Origin: a virus
Virus record (IMG/VR): IMGVR_UViG_3300032304_002452
Location: 1 to 56,865 of that record
DNA: 56,865 nt
Strand: one strand, 5' to 3'
The position numbers and the translations under genes were made by a program. Shown in pieces: positions 40,841-48,854 of this stretch; within the stretch, counting starts at the first letter, position 1; each line of letters starts with the position of its first letter. The notes beneath the pieces are model-generated. The model searched no databases. It was not told the origin of the DNA and was given only the letters and a program-made list of their open reading frames with translations.

Positions 40841-41805
40841 TTTTCTATTATTTCTTTTTTGTTCTTTTTGAATTCAGAATCCCAGATAACTAAAACTTTG
40901 AATCCCTCTTCTTCAGCAACTCTTATTTTCACGGCATCTTTTTCCCATATTTCTTTGGATGTAGGACCATTTTCTTTAAAAAATGGGTGTGGATAATCAT
41001 CTTCTTTAAATTTTTCTGGATTCGCATGAAAATAATCACCGTTGTATTCTATTATTTTCATTTCATTGATATCAACAAAGTCGTATGAGTAAAACTCCTT
41101 TCCTTTTATTGATAAAAAGTATTCTTTATTTTTTGTTGCAAAATATACTTTATTAAGTAATTCATTTTTTTGATATCCATTTAATACTTCATAAAATAAT
41201 TCTTGACTGATTCTTGAAAATCCACACTTCATATTTCCATTTTCCAATAGACTTTTTTGCCATTTAGATTGTCTTTCTGAGAATATTTTAATTCCCTCTT
41301 CTTCTCCATATTTATCTATACATTTTTCTAAATTAAATGTGGATTGTCTTTCTTTTCTTTTTATTAAAGACTCTTCTTCTGAGAATCCTCTATCCATCCA
41401 GTATGATAGTTGAGTGCTGTTGGATTTATATTTATTTATATTTGATATAAATAAATTTCTTTCATCGTCTGATTTCCAATTAATAAAATTTTTTGAAAAA
41501 GGACTTCTAGATTTTCTCTCTTCTTCTGTTGTCCTACTTTTATGATTTGGATTATTCTCACCAGAAAACATCTTTGAAAACATTTTTTTATAAACTTCAC
41601 TCTTCATGTGTTTTCCTGAGTTTTTAGAGGTTGATTTTAGATCTTCATTCGCCATTATGGGAGCATCAGGAAACATTTTTTTATATTCTTTTGTTGTTAT
41701 GTTTCCATGTTTGAATTTTAAATGTTTTCCGTATATCCTCTTACACTTTTCTCCACATATCCTACAAGTTACTAATTCATTATTATCTATTATTTCAAAA
41801 CTCAT
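40816..41805 (-). CDS. Homing endonuclease inside the split terminase gene
   Basis: A 329-residue protein between the two terminase parts. N-terminal zinc finger of MucR/ROS type (TCRICGEKCKRIYGKHLKFKH), then a NUMOD3-like stretch (MFSGENNPNHKSRT), basic helices, and a C-terminal Vsr-like nuclease domain: YSYDFVDINEMKIIEYNGDY with catalytic Asp and Glu, then HPFF, IWEKDAVKIRVAEEEG and VLVIWDSEF. This is the architecture of the endonucleases described in fractured genes with split inteins. Its ATG is 22 bases after the end of the N-half, and it overlaps the C-half by 25 bases, so all three are one transcription unit. Confidence 0.9.
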   Translation of the reverse strand: MSFEIIDNNELVTCRICGEKCKRIYGKHLKFKHGNITTKEYKKMFPDAPIMANEDLKSTSKNSGKHMKSEVYKKMFSKMFSGENNPNHKSRTTEEERKSRSPFSKNFINWKSDDERNLFISNINKYKSNSTQLSYWMDRGFSEEESLIKRKERQSTFNLEKCIDKYGEEEGIKIFSERQSKWQKSLLENGNMKCGFSRISQELFYEVLNGYQKNELLNKVYFATKNKEYFLSIKGKEFYSYDFVDINEMKIIEYNGDYFHANPEKFKEDDYPHPFFKENGPTSKEIWEKDAVKIRVAEEEGFKVLVIWDSEFKKNKKEIIEKCLNFLNQ

Positions 41806-41827
41806 ATAAACTTTTTTATTTTATATA

Positions 41828-42340
41828 TTAAAACGATGGCTTCCCCTCAATCAGGAAAATAGTATCATATATTTTTATTTTAATCCTTTCTAATATTGAT
41901 AATTTTCTTTGTTGAGATATCATAAAATAGTACAATTTTCCTACCCTTGTGTAAATTTTTAATCCGTTTTTCTCTATCTCTATTATGGTATTAAAATTGG
42001 AGCATTTACCTGTTTGTCTACTCGCCATTAGAATATTAAATCGGTTGTTAAAGAAGTTATCTAAGATTTCTTTTTGATAGTCTCTCAATCTTAATTGTAC
42101 AGGCTCACCTTTTTCACCTTTAACCCAACAGTATTTCTCAGCGAAATGGTGAATATCCATTTTACATTTTACATATTCGTCAATTTCAGTAGCTGACATT
42201 CGGAATGTTAACCCGGCTTTTCTTAGTCCAATTGTATTCTCATAGAAAGGATTTTCTATACGACTCAAAACAAAACCGTTATTAATCTTTTCAGAGGCTT
42301 CATCTATCATTTTTGTGTTCCAAATTATTTGTTTTGACAT
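41828..42340 (-). CDS. terL: Large terminase N-terminal part with intein N-fragment
   Basis: I use the ATG at 42340 (MSKQIIWNTKMIDEASEK), which has a good purine leader; the longer reading from 42397 runs into the promoter. The 112-residue N-extein ends RLRDYQKEILDNFFNNRFNILMASRQTGK cut short here: the last residues MASRQTGK are Walker A up to the invariant Lys. Then the intein N-fragment starts with Cys (CSNFNTIIEIEKNGLKIYTR) and runs 58 residues to a stop. T4 gp17 reads SRQLGKTT at the equal place, so the intein splits Walker A between Lys and Thr. Only trans-splicing can make an active ATPase. Confidence 0.93.
   Translation of the reverse strand: MSKQIIWNTKMIDEASEKINNGFVLSRIENPFYENTIGLRKAGLTFRMSATEIDEYVKCKMDIHHFAEKYCWVKGEKGEPVQLRLRDYQKEILDNFFNNRFNILMASRQTGKCSNFNTIIEIEKNGLKIYTRVGKLYYFMISQQRKLSILERIKIKIYDTIFLIEGKPSF
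41831..42004 (-). other. Intein N-fragment (IntN), 58 residues
   Basis: Starts at Cys codon 42004-42002 directly after the Walker A Lys. Block A is CSNFNTIIEI. The helical part (RKLSILERIKIKIYDTIFLI) is followed by a stop at 41828. Block B is not in this fragment but in the C-fragment, so the split is N-proximal and atypical compared with most natural split inteins, which break after block B. Confidence 0.85.
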
Positions 42341-42358
42341 AAAGGAAATAAACTTTTT

Positions 42359-42382
42359 TATATATACTTTACATATATATAC
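42359..42382. promoter_or_regulatory. Divergent late-type boxes
   Basis: TATATATACT at 42359-42368 and TATATATAC at 42374-42382 on the + strand, between the divergent terminase and 42400 genes. The palindromic cores could serve both directions; TATATAAAAAAG on the - strand is 18-20 bases from the terminase ATG. Confidence 0.45.
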
Positions 42383-42399
42383 AAATACTACATTCACTT

Positions 42400-43026
42400 A
42401 TGGCAGGCACACAATCAAAACTAGAAAAAGAGAAAAGCAGATTAACTGATGAATTTGATTTAATTCAAGAGGAAAATAAAGAGTTTGATATCAGTCAACA
42501 TTTAGCTACAATAGATGATCTACCAGATTTGGGTCAAATTGAACTTTATGATTATGATGCAGACTTAACAATGGTTAGTCAAAAAGGTATGGAAGTACTT
42601 GAGTCATTGGTTGATTTATATCTAGGTGAGTTTCCGGAACTCAAACACAATGCCTATATCAGAAATAAAGTAAAAGAGGATTCACTTGTATATGCTGAAA
42701 CTCTTTTCTTACAGAAAATGACTCGCAAAAACTTTCTTTCTCAATTACGACAAGTTGATAATGGTGATAATTCAGCAAGAATGCACGAAGTTATTAATCA
42801 AACTATTAGAGAGGTGAGAGAAAACTCTAAATTTGCCTCTACAATGAGATCGGATTTAGAAAAATTCTATAAAGATTTCCGTGTTGATTTAATTGAAGTA
42901 GCTGATAAGATGAAACAAAACAATACACAATCTACTTCAAATGATTCAGAAGATGATGGTCAAGTGGTTGACTCTAAGAAATTGAATGATATGATTAACG
43001 AGGCACTTTTGAAAAAGAAAAGTTAA
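42400..43026 (+). CDS. Hypothetical acidic helical protein divergent from terL
   Basis: A 208-residue, mostly helical protein (MAGTQSKLEKEKSRLTDEFD) with a central DLYLGEFPELKHNAYIRNKV and a Lys-rich end (NDMINEALLKKKS). It is divergent from the large terminase gene and shares the promoter region. Size and location would allow a small terminase subunit, but I see no motif that proves it. Its end overlaps the convergent gene by 32 bases. Confidence 0.7.
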   Translation: MAGTQSKLEKEKSRLTDEFDLIQEENKEFDISQHLATIDDLPDLGQIELYDYDADLTMVSQKGMEVLESLVDLYLGEFPELKHNAYIRNKVKEDSLVYAETLFLQKMTRKNFLSQLRQVDNGDNSARMHEVINQTIREVRENSKFASTMRSDLEKFYKDFRVDLIEVADKMKQNNTQSTSNDSEDDGQVVDSKKLNDMINEALLKKKS

Positions 43027-43858
43027 AACTTTCGAAATTTTTAATCACATTAGAATATTCTAACTGAACAATAGTTTCTAAAAATTTCTTGGATTTATTA
43101 TGAGTGTATTCTTTTACCACTAAAACATTTTCCATATTTTTAATCTTATCTTTAACTTTTAATTTAACATCTTTTTCAGTTTTCATTAAGAGAGATTCCA
43201 AAACATTATTTATTCTTTTGGATAACTCAATAGCTGATTTACTATCATCATAGAAGGTGATTTGAGTATAGTCTTTTATTTCCTCATTTACTATCTTATC
43301 CACTTCAGTTTTCAAACCAATGAGATGTTGTAGAATGAGTTTAACTTTAAGATGAGCAATATCATCTTCATTGCGATTCATAAATGTTTCGGATATATAA
43401 TAGAATTTTTTTATTTTTAAACCTTTTTCTTTTAAATCTTCCTCCAATTTTTGAATCTGTTTTTCGTAGTTTCTTTTATTATTCTTTGAACAGATGATAT
43501 AAATATCATCGTCGGTGTTAATTATTGAATTAAAGACAGATAGATCAATTTGAAAAGGTATATTCTCAATTAGTTGAGGATTAAGATACTCTTGCATTGA
43601 AATAGCAAGATTTGAAAGATCTGCTCTGTATTTTTTTGCTGATAATTTGACTTTATTCATAGCTTCAATAGAAAGCCAGAATGTTTTGCCGTTGAATTCT
43701 ATTTTATTATTTTGATTTCGATAGATTCCAGATTGAAATGTTTTGAAATCAGCAGGATCTATTTTCAAAATAGGAATATTAGGATTTTCCTTAGAAACAA
43801 TCCAAGGTTTCGATTCGGTTTTTAAAATTATATCTAAGTCTATAAAATGGGAATTCAT
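42995..43858 (-). CDS. Phage protein of unknown function, C-terminal targeting-like motif
   Basis: A 287-residue protein. The N-terminal FIDLDIILKTESKPWIVSKE, then PADFKTFQSGIYRNQNNKIEF and NGKTFWLSIEAMNKVK are a pattern I associate with large Bacteroidota phages; function not known. The middle helices are charged (YEKQIQKLEEDLKEKGLKIK). The C-terminus reads SNVIKNFESFNFSFSKVPR, which matches the shared peptide (IK-x-FESFN) but at the end of the protein. A TATATAG box lies about 6 bases before the ATG. Confidence 0.75.
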   Translation of the reverse strand: MNSHFIDLDIILKTESKPWIVSKENPNIPILKIDPADFKTFQSGIYRNQNNKIEFNGKTFWLSIEAMNKVKLSAKKYRADLSNLAISMQEYLNPQLIENIPFQIDLSVFNSIINTDDDIYIICSKNNKRNYEKQIQKLEEDLKEKGLKIKKFYYISETFMNRNEDDIAHLKVKLILQHLIGLKTEVDKIVNEEIKDYTQITFYDDSKSAIELSKRINNVLESLLMKTEKDVKLKVKDKIKNMENVLVVKEYTHNKSKKFLETIVQLEYSNVIKNFESFNFSFSKVPR

Positions 43859-43874
43859 GATACTATATATTAAA

Positions 43875-43903
43875 AAACCCAGTCATTTTTGACTGGGTTT
43901 TAA
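43875..43903 (-). terminator. Rho-independent terminator
   Basis: Stem AAACCCAGTCA / TGACTGGGTTT (43875-43885 with 43890-43900), loop TTTT, with T residues following on the - strand. Confidence 0.85.
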
Positions 43904-43904
43904 T

Positions 43905-44354
43905 TTAAGCTATTCCTTTTTCAATTGCGAAGTTGTAAAGTGTTACCAGATTCAAATATTTTAAGAATCCTGTTCTTACATCTTTTAGTGTTTTAGATTT
44001 TTTCAAGATTGAAATAATAATGATTCCAAATTCTTCTTGAAATTCTAGTTGTGATTCATACCAGTTTTTTTTGTAATTTTCACCGTCTCCCCATTCTTTA
44101 TCACCACCACTTAACCAATATAAACATTTTGAAGGATCGATATTATAGTAGTCAATGTCTGATATTTTTATATTCCAAATTTCATCATTCCATTTAGATT
44201 TTAATCTCATCAAAATTGCCACTGCTTCTGCTAAATCAGTTGTCAATTCCATACCTATTTCAAAGTAATAACCATTGTAGTCTTGGCTGATTTTAATCAT
44301 CTCAGATTCCCAAACATTATTAGGTCTCATTACAGATACTTTCTTCTTTTTCAT
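43905..44354 (-). CDS. Hypothetical protein
   Basis: A 149-residue Trp-rich protein (SDIDYYNIDPSKCLYWLSGG, DKEWGDGENYKKNWYESQ). No known motif, signal or membrane segment. Second gene of a short - strand unit with the gene at 44371 (16-base gap), closed by a terminator. Start codon ATG at 44354 gives MKKKKVSVMRPNN. Confidence 0.7.
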   Translation of the reverse strand: MKKKKVSVMRPNNVWESEMIKISQDYNGYYFEIGMELTTDLAEAVAILMRLKSKWNDEIWNIKISDIDYYNIDPSKCLYWLSGGDKEWGDGENYKKNWYESQLEFQEEFGIIIISILKKSKTLKDVRTGFLKYLNLVTLYNFAIEKGIA

Positions 44355-44370
44355 GTTAATTGGTTGTTTT

Positions 44371-44670
44371 TTATATCCTTTCAGATTTTAAATTGATTCC
44401 CGATTGCCATTTTCCCTTGAAATTTCCATCCTCGAATATTCCGTTTATGAAATTTCCATAGAAATTACCGGATTTGAAAATGCCATATTCCCAGTCACCA
44501 GAGTAGAAATCTCCCGAATGCCAAATTAGAGTGTCATTTTTAATCTCTATTTGAGCATTCTCGATTTCAGAGTCTAAGAGCCAGTAAAACTTTTTCAGGA
44601 GTAATTGTTTATGAATTTCATTTTGTGATTTGATTGCCTTGCCATCAATCACTAGTTCGGAGTATCTCAT
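44371..44670 (-). CDS. GxFxxGxW repeat protein
   Basis: A 99-residue protein whose second half is built of short turns: WHSGDFYSGDWEYGIFKSGN, then FYGNFINGIFEDGNFKGKW. The G-x-F/W pattern every five residues resembles pentapeptide- or MORN-like beta folds. Such small GxF proteins are frequent in T4-like Bacteroidota phages; function unknown. Confidence 0.7.
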   Translation of the reverse strand: MRYSELVIDGKAIKSQNEIHKQLLLKKFYWLLDSEIENAQIEIKNDTLIWHSGDFYSGDWEYGIFKSGNFYGNFINGIFEDGNFKGKWQSGINLKSERI

Positions 44671-44756
44671 AATGGTTTAACCAAAATTATTATTACGTTA
44701 TATATTGAGGTCTCGAAACCGATTTGGAGAGAATGTGGATTTTTTTTAGAAAAAAT

Positions 44757-44783
44757 AAAAAACCCAACCTTTTGGGTTGGGTT
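44757..44783 (-). terminator. Rho-independent terminator
   Basis: Stem AACCCAACC / GGTTGGGTT (44761-44769 with 44775-44783) with T residues following on the - strand; terminates the gene at 44804. The interval 44671-44803 otherwise holds no gene. Confidence 0.8.
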
Positions 44784-44803
44784 TGTCTTTACTTTTTAAA
44801 GAA

Positions 44804-45178
44804 TTATTTGGAATTATTCTCTAAAAAAGCTTTTTCATATCGATTAAGAGAGTTTAAACCTTTAGAACTAATTTTATCAAGAATTATGTCAATTGATAAT
44901 TCTCCAACCTCTCTGTTGTATTCTATTGACTTTAGATTTTTTAGAAAATCTGTGAATTCATCTTGAAGTTGAATTTTCTTTTTGTTGTCTTTATGTGTAT
45001 AAGCGATTATACTTTGAGTAGTCTTATCAAAAAAAACTTTTAAGTAGCCTTTTTCTTTGTGTTCAAAAATTTTCTGAGCACAAAAGTTAGTGATATTGTT
45101 ATCAAGTAGCACCTTTTCAACTTCAGATACACTATTGAATTTAGTTAAATGTAATGATATGATGTTATTGTAGTTCAT
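44804..45178 (-). CDS. Small protein with DUF6576-like C-terminal motif
   Basis: A 124-residue protein. The C-terminus ILDKISSKGLNSLNRYEKAFLEN resembles the short helical L-D-K-I-x-x-x-G-x-x-S-L-T-x-x-E motif (DUF6576) that ends many Bacteroidota proteins, here stand-alone. The N-terminal part is an alpha/beta mix (NYNNIISLHLTKFNSVSEV). A TATATTTG -7 element lies 16 bases before the ATG, suggesting early host-driven expression. Function unknown. Confidence 0.7.
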   Translation of the reverse strand: MNYNNIISLHLTKFNSVSEVEKVLLDNNITNFCAQKIFEHKEKGYLKVFFDKTTQSIIAYTHKDNKKKIQLQDEFTDFLKNLKSIEYNREVGELSIDIILDKISSKGLNSLNRYEKAFLENNSK

Positions 45179-45194
45179 ATGATGTTTGTTTAGT

Positions 45195-45202
45195 CAAATA
45201 TA
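45195..45202 (-). promoter_or_regulatory. TATATTTG -7 element
   Basis: Matches the Bacteroidota -7 consensus TAnnTTTG on the - strand. No TTTG at 19-20 bases; the only upstream TTTG is 12 bases away, so the promoter is imperfect. Confidence 0.35.
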
Positions 45203-45237
45203 CGGAATAATTTTCAAAAATGGAAAAATAATTTTAA

Positions 45238-45245
45238 TATATATC
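45238..45245 (+). promoter_or_regulatory. Late-type box TATATATC
   Basis: Box 20 bases before the ATG at 45266, at the head of the operon leading to the tail sheath. Confidence 0.4.
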
Positions 45246-45265
45246 ATAAAAATACAATTCTTTTA

Positions 45266-48184
45266 ATGAGAAAGATTTTAACAAGAGATCAATATTTAGA
45301 TACTTTAAGAACACAGAACTATTCAAAGTTCACCGGCATTCCAAAGTCAAATGAGGCTTTTGCAAATGATGTTAATTGGGGAGACTCTTGGGTCGGTAGA
45401 TTGATAAACTCTATAAAAAGGAAGGCTAAAGTTGCCATAAATTTGAGAAGAGTTGATTCTCTTGCAAAAAGACTAAGATCATTATTCGATGAGTTACTTG
45501 AAATAGGTAAAATAGTTGTGGATTCATCTACAATATCCTTTTTAACAACATTGACATATTTTGATGAATTAGCTGATAAGATTAATAACAAAGAGGATGT
45601 ACAAGTTATAATAAGTCATATTGATATTATGATTTCTCAAATAAAGTCATATAATCTAGTTGATGGTGAAAAACTTATCGATAAATTAAATGAATTTAAG
45701 GACTTTTTGAAAGGATTAGAATCTGAGAAAGAAAGTAAAGAAAATGTTGAGTCTGAGGAAAAGTTAGTGTCAAATGTTGACGATTATTTTAAGAATTTGG
45801 AATTATTAAAAGAGGTTTTAAAGTTGGTTCAAGGTCCTTCTTCTCCAGCACCAGTTACACCATCTTCTGAAACTGGTGGTGAAGTTGGGAAGGGTGCAGG
45901 ATTCAAAGAAGATGAGCTTAAAAATCCAAATATGGTAGTTTATAAAAACAAGGAGGGTCAAATTAAACCCAATATCATTTCAAAAGACCAATCCAAAATA
46001 GTTAGTGGTAATATAAGCTTGGAAACTCCAAAATTTGAGAATAATTGGGCAGGTTTAAAAAAGAATATTTTGAATGTTGTTCCTCCTGTTAAAATGGGTT
46101 CAAAAATTTCATTTATCAAAAATGGTCAGAAAATTATTGGTACAATAGTATCTATAAGTGATAAAAATGATACTATCAAGGTAAAAAGTGAAGATGGAAA
46201 GGAACACTCATTTGTAATGAGAAATACCGATTTCAAAAAAGTTGAATCTTTTATTTTTGAAGATACTACTCCAAATCCTGACGATAAGTCTAAAAAAGTT
46301 TTAGAAAAATTAAAAGGAGCTGCTAATATTCTAACTTCATCTAAAGATAAAGGTTTGGCTATTGATATTAAATGGATAGATCAGATTTTATCACTTAGAA
46401 ATGATGAGAAAGTTCAAGAGTTAGCTACAGGATTGTACAAAACTATTTATGCTTATCTATTAGGTGATAAAAAACAAACTTTAAATCCAAATACTAGTGG
46501 ATTGATGGAAGGTTTTGTCGATGATTATAAGTTAGATACAAAATATGGTTATGGTGTTGGTAAAACACAAATTGCTGCTGAAAAGATGGCACGATTTTAC
46601 TATTTTTGTTTGAAATTCACAAGTGATAAACCTCTTGAATTGTCTAACGGTGATATTGGTGCCTATAAATTGATTGGAAATATAGGTTCTAAATTGAAAG
46701 AATTAAATGATTCTACAACTGAAATTCTTAAAAAGGAATTCAATGAAAAAGAAGAAAAGAAAGAAGTTGAATTCAAAGTAGGAGATGTTGTTAAATATAA
46801 ACGAGATAATGGAGAAGAAGCTGAGAATGAGATAATAAAAGTTGAAGGAGATAAGATATTCTTCAAGGATAAGGAGGGTAAAGAATTCTCTAAGACGTTT
46901 GGTGAAATAATTTCTAAAGTAGATAAGAAAAATGAATCAGTTATAAGAAAATATAATCAATTCAAAAAGATTTTCGAAGCAACAGAAGGTGTTGATTATG
47001 ATTCTATCTCAGATAAATTTAATGAAGTTTTTGATGATGATACTAAAGAAACTTTTAAAATTACAGAAGAAACCAAAGAAAGGTTGGAGAAAATTGTAAC
47101 CGCAGGAGATTCTATTGTCATAACTAATTCAGATCCTATTATGGAGATAGTAAGATTATTTAATAGAGCTTGGAGATTACACACTCCTGGTAGAATTCCT
47201 TCTGGTAGAGGTGGTGGTAAAGTATCTATGTCAGTCTTTCAAGAGTATGAAAATCTTGGAGATGGTGGTGGTAGTCCAGATGATCCTGGTAATGGTCCTT
47301 ATAGAAATATTGAATTATATGAAAAGTGGCAAGAAGCTGTTCTAAGTATATTAGGTGATACAAAATATAGAACTACTATATTTAGTGATGATGCAAAATT
47401 TGTATTTGTTAGTGGAGAGGAGCTAAAACAAGCAGTTTCATTGACTTCTATTACAAAGGGTGAAAATAAAGTAGATGTTGCTAAGTCAAAACCTTTAGGT
47501 AAAATTTTATTAAGGTTTATTAATAATCTTCTAGCTGATACTCAGATGTACAAAAAAGGTGGAGCGATGCCTAAGTTTATGGAAGAGTATTTCGGAATAA
47601 AAGGAGAAGATGTTGATAATTTGAGTTATGGTGGATTCCAGGATGTTAAAAATAACATTAAAACAAGTGAAGGTATAGTTACTCCTAAGGTTAAATTTGA
47701 GAGTTTCTCTGTTTCTGGCGGTGCTGGTGATTTGAAAACTTCATTAAAGGAAGGTGCTTTAAGTTCTGGAGATATTTTCAGATTGCAATTTAAAGAAAAG
47801 GCTACTAAGTATTTTAGGATAGTTAGTGATGATCAGAATAATAATTGTTTTGTTGAAGTTTTCAATAGTTTTCCATTAGAAAGAGTTCAGATATCAGGAA
47901 TTCGACTTCAGATGCCGACTGATGTTAGAATCGCATCAATTAATGTTAGAAAACCAGTCAGGATAAATGATGTGCTTAATTTGAAACAATGTAAGTTTAA
48001 TGTAATAAAGGACAAATTTGTTACTGGTTTTGAAGTCTTGAGTGTTGAAATTAAAAAATTTGAGATTCTGAAAACAGAAGAAGGTGATTCTTTTTCGGAG
48101 ACTGATAAATATTTATCGCCTATAATTTTGAAGAAAATCAGAGAATCTGATTTGAAAAAATTAAAAAATGAAGTCAAACATTAG
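45266..48184 (+). CDS. Large protein with internal capsid-targeting-like segments
   Basis: A 972-residue protein of unknown function. The start MRKILTRDQYLDTLRTQNYS is only loosely like the shared peptide. Residues 1-170 are helical; a Pro/Ser linker follows (PSSPAPVTPSSETGG). Two SH3-like modules are each followed by a targeting-like segment: MGSKISFIKNGQKIIGTIVS ... FKKVESFIFEDTT near residue 330, and VGDVVKYKRDNGEEAENEI ... SVIRKYNQFKKIFEATEGV near residue 555-575 (I-F-E sites in both). The last 400 residues are alpha/beta (WRLHTPGRIPSGRGGGKVSM). It could be a polyprotein processed in the prohead. It directly precedes two further targeting-peptide genes and the sheath gene. Confidence 0.8.
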   Translation: MRKILTRDQYLDTLRTQNYSKFTGIPKSNEAFANDVNWGDSWVGRLINSIKRKAKVAINLRRVDSLAKRLRSLFDELLEIGKIVVDSSTISFLTTLTYFDELADKINNKEDVQVIISHIDIMISQIKSYNLVDGEKLIDKLNEFKDFLKGLESEKESKENVESEEKLVSNVDDYFKNLELLKEVLKLVQGPSSPAPVTPSSETGGEVGKGAGFKEDELKNPNMVVYKNKEGQIKPNIISKDQSKIVSGNISLETPKFENNWAGLKKNILNVVPPVKMGSKISFIKNGQKIIGTIVSISDKNDTIKVKSEDGKEHSFVMRNTDFKKVESFIFEDTTPNPDDKSKKVLEKLKGAANILTSSKDKGLAIDIKWIDQILSLRNDEKVQELATGLYKTIYAYLLGDKKQTLNPNTSGLMEGFVDDYKLDTKYGYGVGKTQIAAEKMARFYYFCLKFTSDKPLELSNGDIGAYKLIGNIGSKLKELNDSTTEILKKEFNEKEEKKEVEFKVGDVVKYKRDNGEEAENEIIKVEGDKIFFKDKEGKEFSKTFGEIISKVDKKNESVIRKYNQFKKIFEATEGVDYDSISDKFNEVFDDDTKETFKITEETKERLEKIVTAGDSIVITNSDPIMEIVRLFNRAWRLHTPGRIPSGRGGGKVSMSVFQEYENLGDGGGSPDDPGNGPYRNIELYEKWQEAVLSILGDTKYRTTIFSDDAKFVFVSGEELKQAVSLTSITKGENKVDVAKSKPLGKILLRFINNLLADTQMYKKGGAMPKFMEEYFGIKGEDVDNLSYGGFQDVKNNIKTSEGIVTPKVKFESFSVSGGAGDLKTSLKEGALSSGDIFRLQFKEKATKYFRIVSDDQNNNCFVEVFNSFPLERVQISGIRLQMPTDVRIASINVRKPVRINDVLNLKQCKFNVIKDKFVTGFEVLSVEIKKFEILKTEEGDSFSETDKYLSPIILKKIRESDLKKLKNEVKH

Positions 48185-48799
48185 ATGAGAATAGATAGAT
48201 TTAGTGATTTTAAGGTTAATGAAATATTTGGTATAGGAAAGCCTCTACAATACGATGGTATTGCTAAAGAGAACTTTAAAAAACTTCTAGATAATTTGGA
48301 AGATGTTAAGGTGAACAAATACGCTGATTATAAAAGAGAAGTTTTAATTAACTTGAAAAGTGAAAAATCCAAAGAAACTAATGATAAGGTTCAGGAAGGA
48401 CAAGTCGTTGGTCTAAAGAAAAAAAATACTTCAGTGTCATATAAGCCTCAGACTTCTATTCATGATGCAATTAAGAGTCCAGATTACTCAAATGTTACTA
48501 AAATTGAAATAATGAAAAATTATTCTAAACATAGAATGAGTAGTAAGATATTTGGTGTTGGTAAAGAGGATACTTATAGTTTATCTATAAATGGTAAACA
48601 TTTTATATCTGATGTTCGTGGGGAGGAGGGTAAAGTTTTAGTATCCAATAAAATATCCAAAGCTTTTTGGGAATTGTTATCCGAGTTATCAGTAATACAA
48701 GAAGATTTTAGAAAGAAATTGATAAAAGAAGATGTTTATAAGAAAAAATTATCCGATTTGAAAAATAAATATACCAATTGGTTTAATAAACTAAAATAA
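48185..48799 (+). CDS. Hypothetical protein with targeting-like N-terminus
   Basis: A 204-residue basic protein beginning MRIDRFSDFKVNEIFGIG, a looser version of the shared peptide. Its ATG directly follows the stop of the 972-residue gene, so translation is coupled. The C-terminal half has ISKAFWELLSELSVIQEDFR and a Lys-rich end. No known domain. Confidence 0.75.
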   Translation: MRIDRFSDFKVNEIFGIGKPLQYDGIAKENFKKLLDNLEDVKVNKYADYKREVLINLKSEKSKETNDKVQEGQVVGLKKKNTSVSYKPQTSIHDAIKSPDYSNVTKIEIMKNYSKHRMSSKIFGVGKEDTYSLSINGKHFISDVRGEEGKVLVSNKISKAFWELLSELSVIQEDFRKKLIKEDVYKKKLSDLKNKYTNWFNKLK

Positions 48800-48831
48800 C
48801 TAAAAACCCCCAAATCTGGGGGTTTTTAGTT
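48798..48831 (+). terminator. Strong rho-independent terminator
   Basis: Long perfect stem AACTAAAAACCCCCA / TGGGGGTTTTTAGTT (48798-48812 with 48817-48831), loop AATC. It ends the 45266-48799 unit. Confidence 0.85.
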
Positions 48832-48854
48832 ATATTAAATCAATATATAGAATT

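Noticed and set aside
40816-41827. Group I or II intron explaining the split terminase
   Set aside because: The endonuclease gene nearly fills the gap (22 bases on one side, 25-base overlap on the other), leaving no room for an intron core, and intein blocks are present on both sides.
42400-43026. Small terminase subunit
   Set aside because: Position and size fit, but there is no recognisable motif, so I left it as hypothetical.
44724-44966. 80-residue + strand ORF
   Set aside because: It runs through the terminator hairpin and opposite the end of the 44804 gene; no start context or family.
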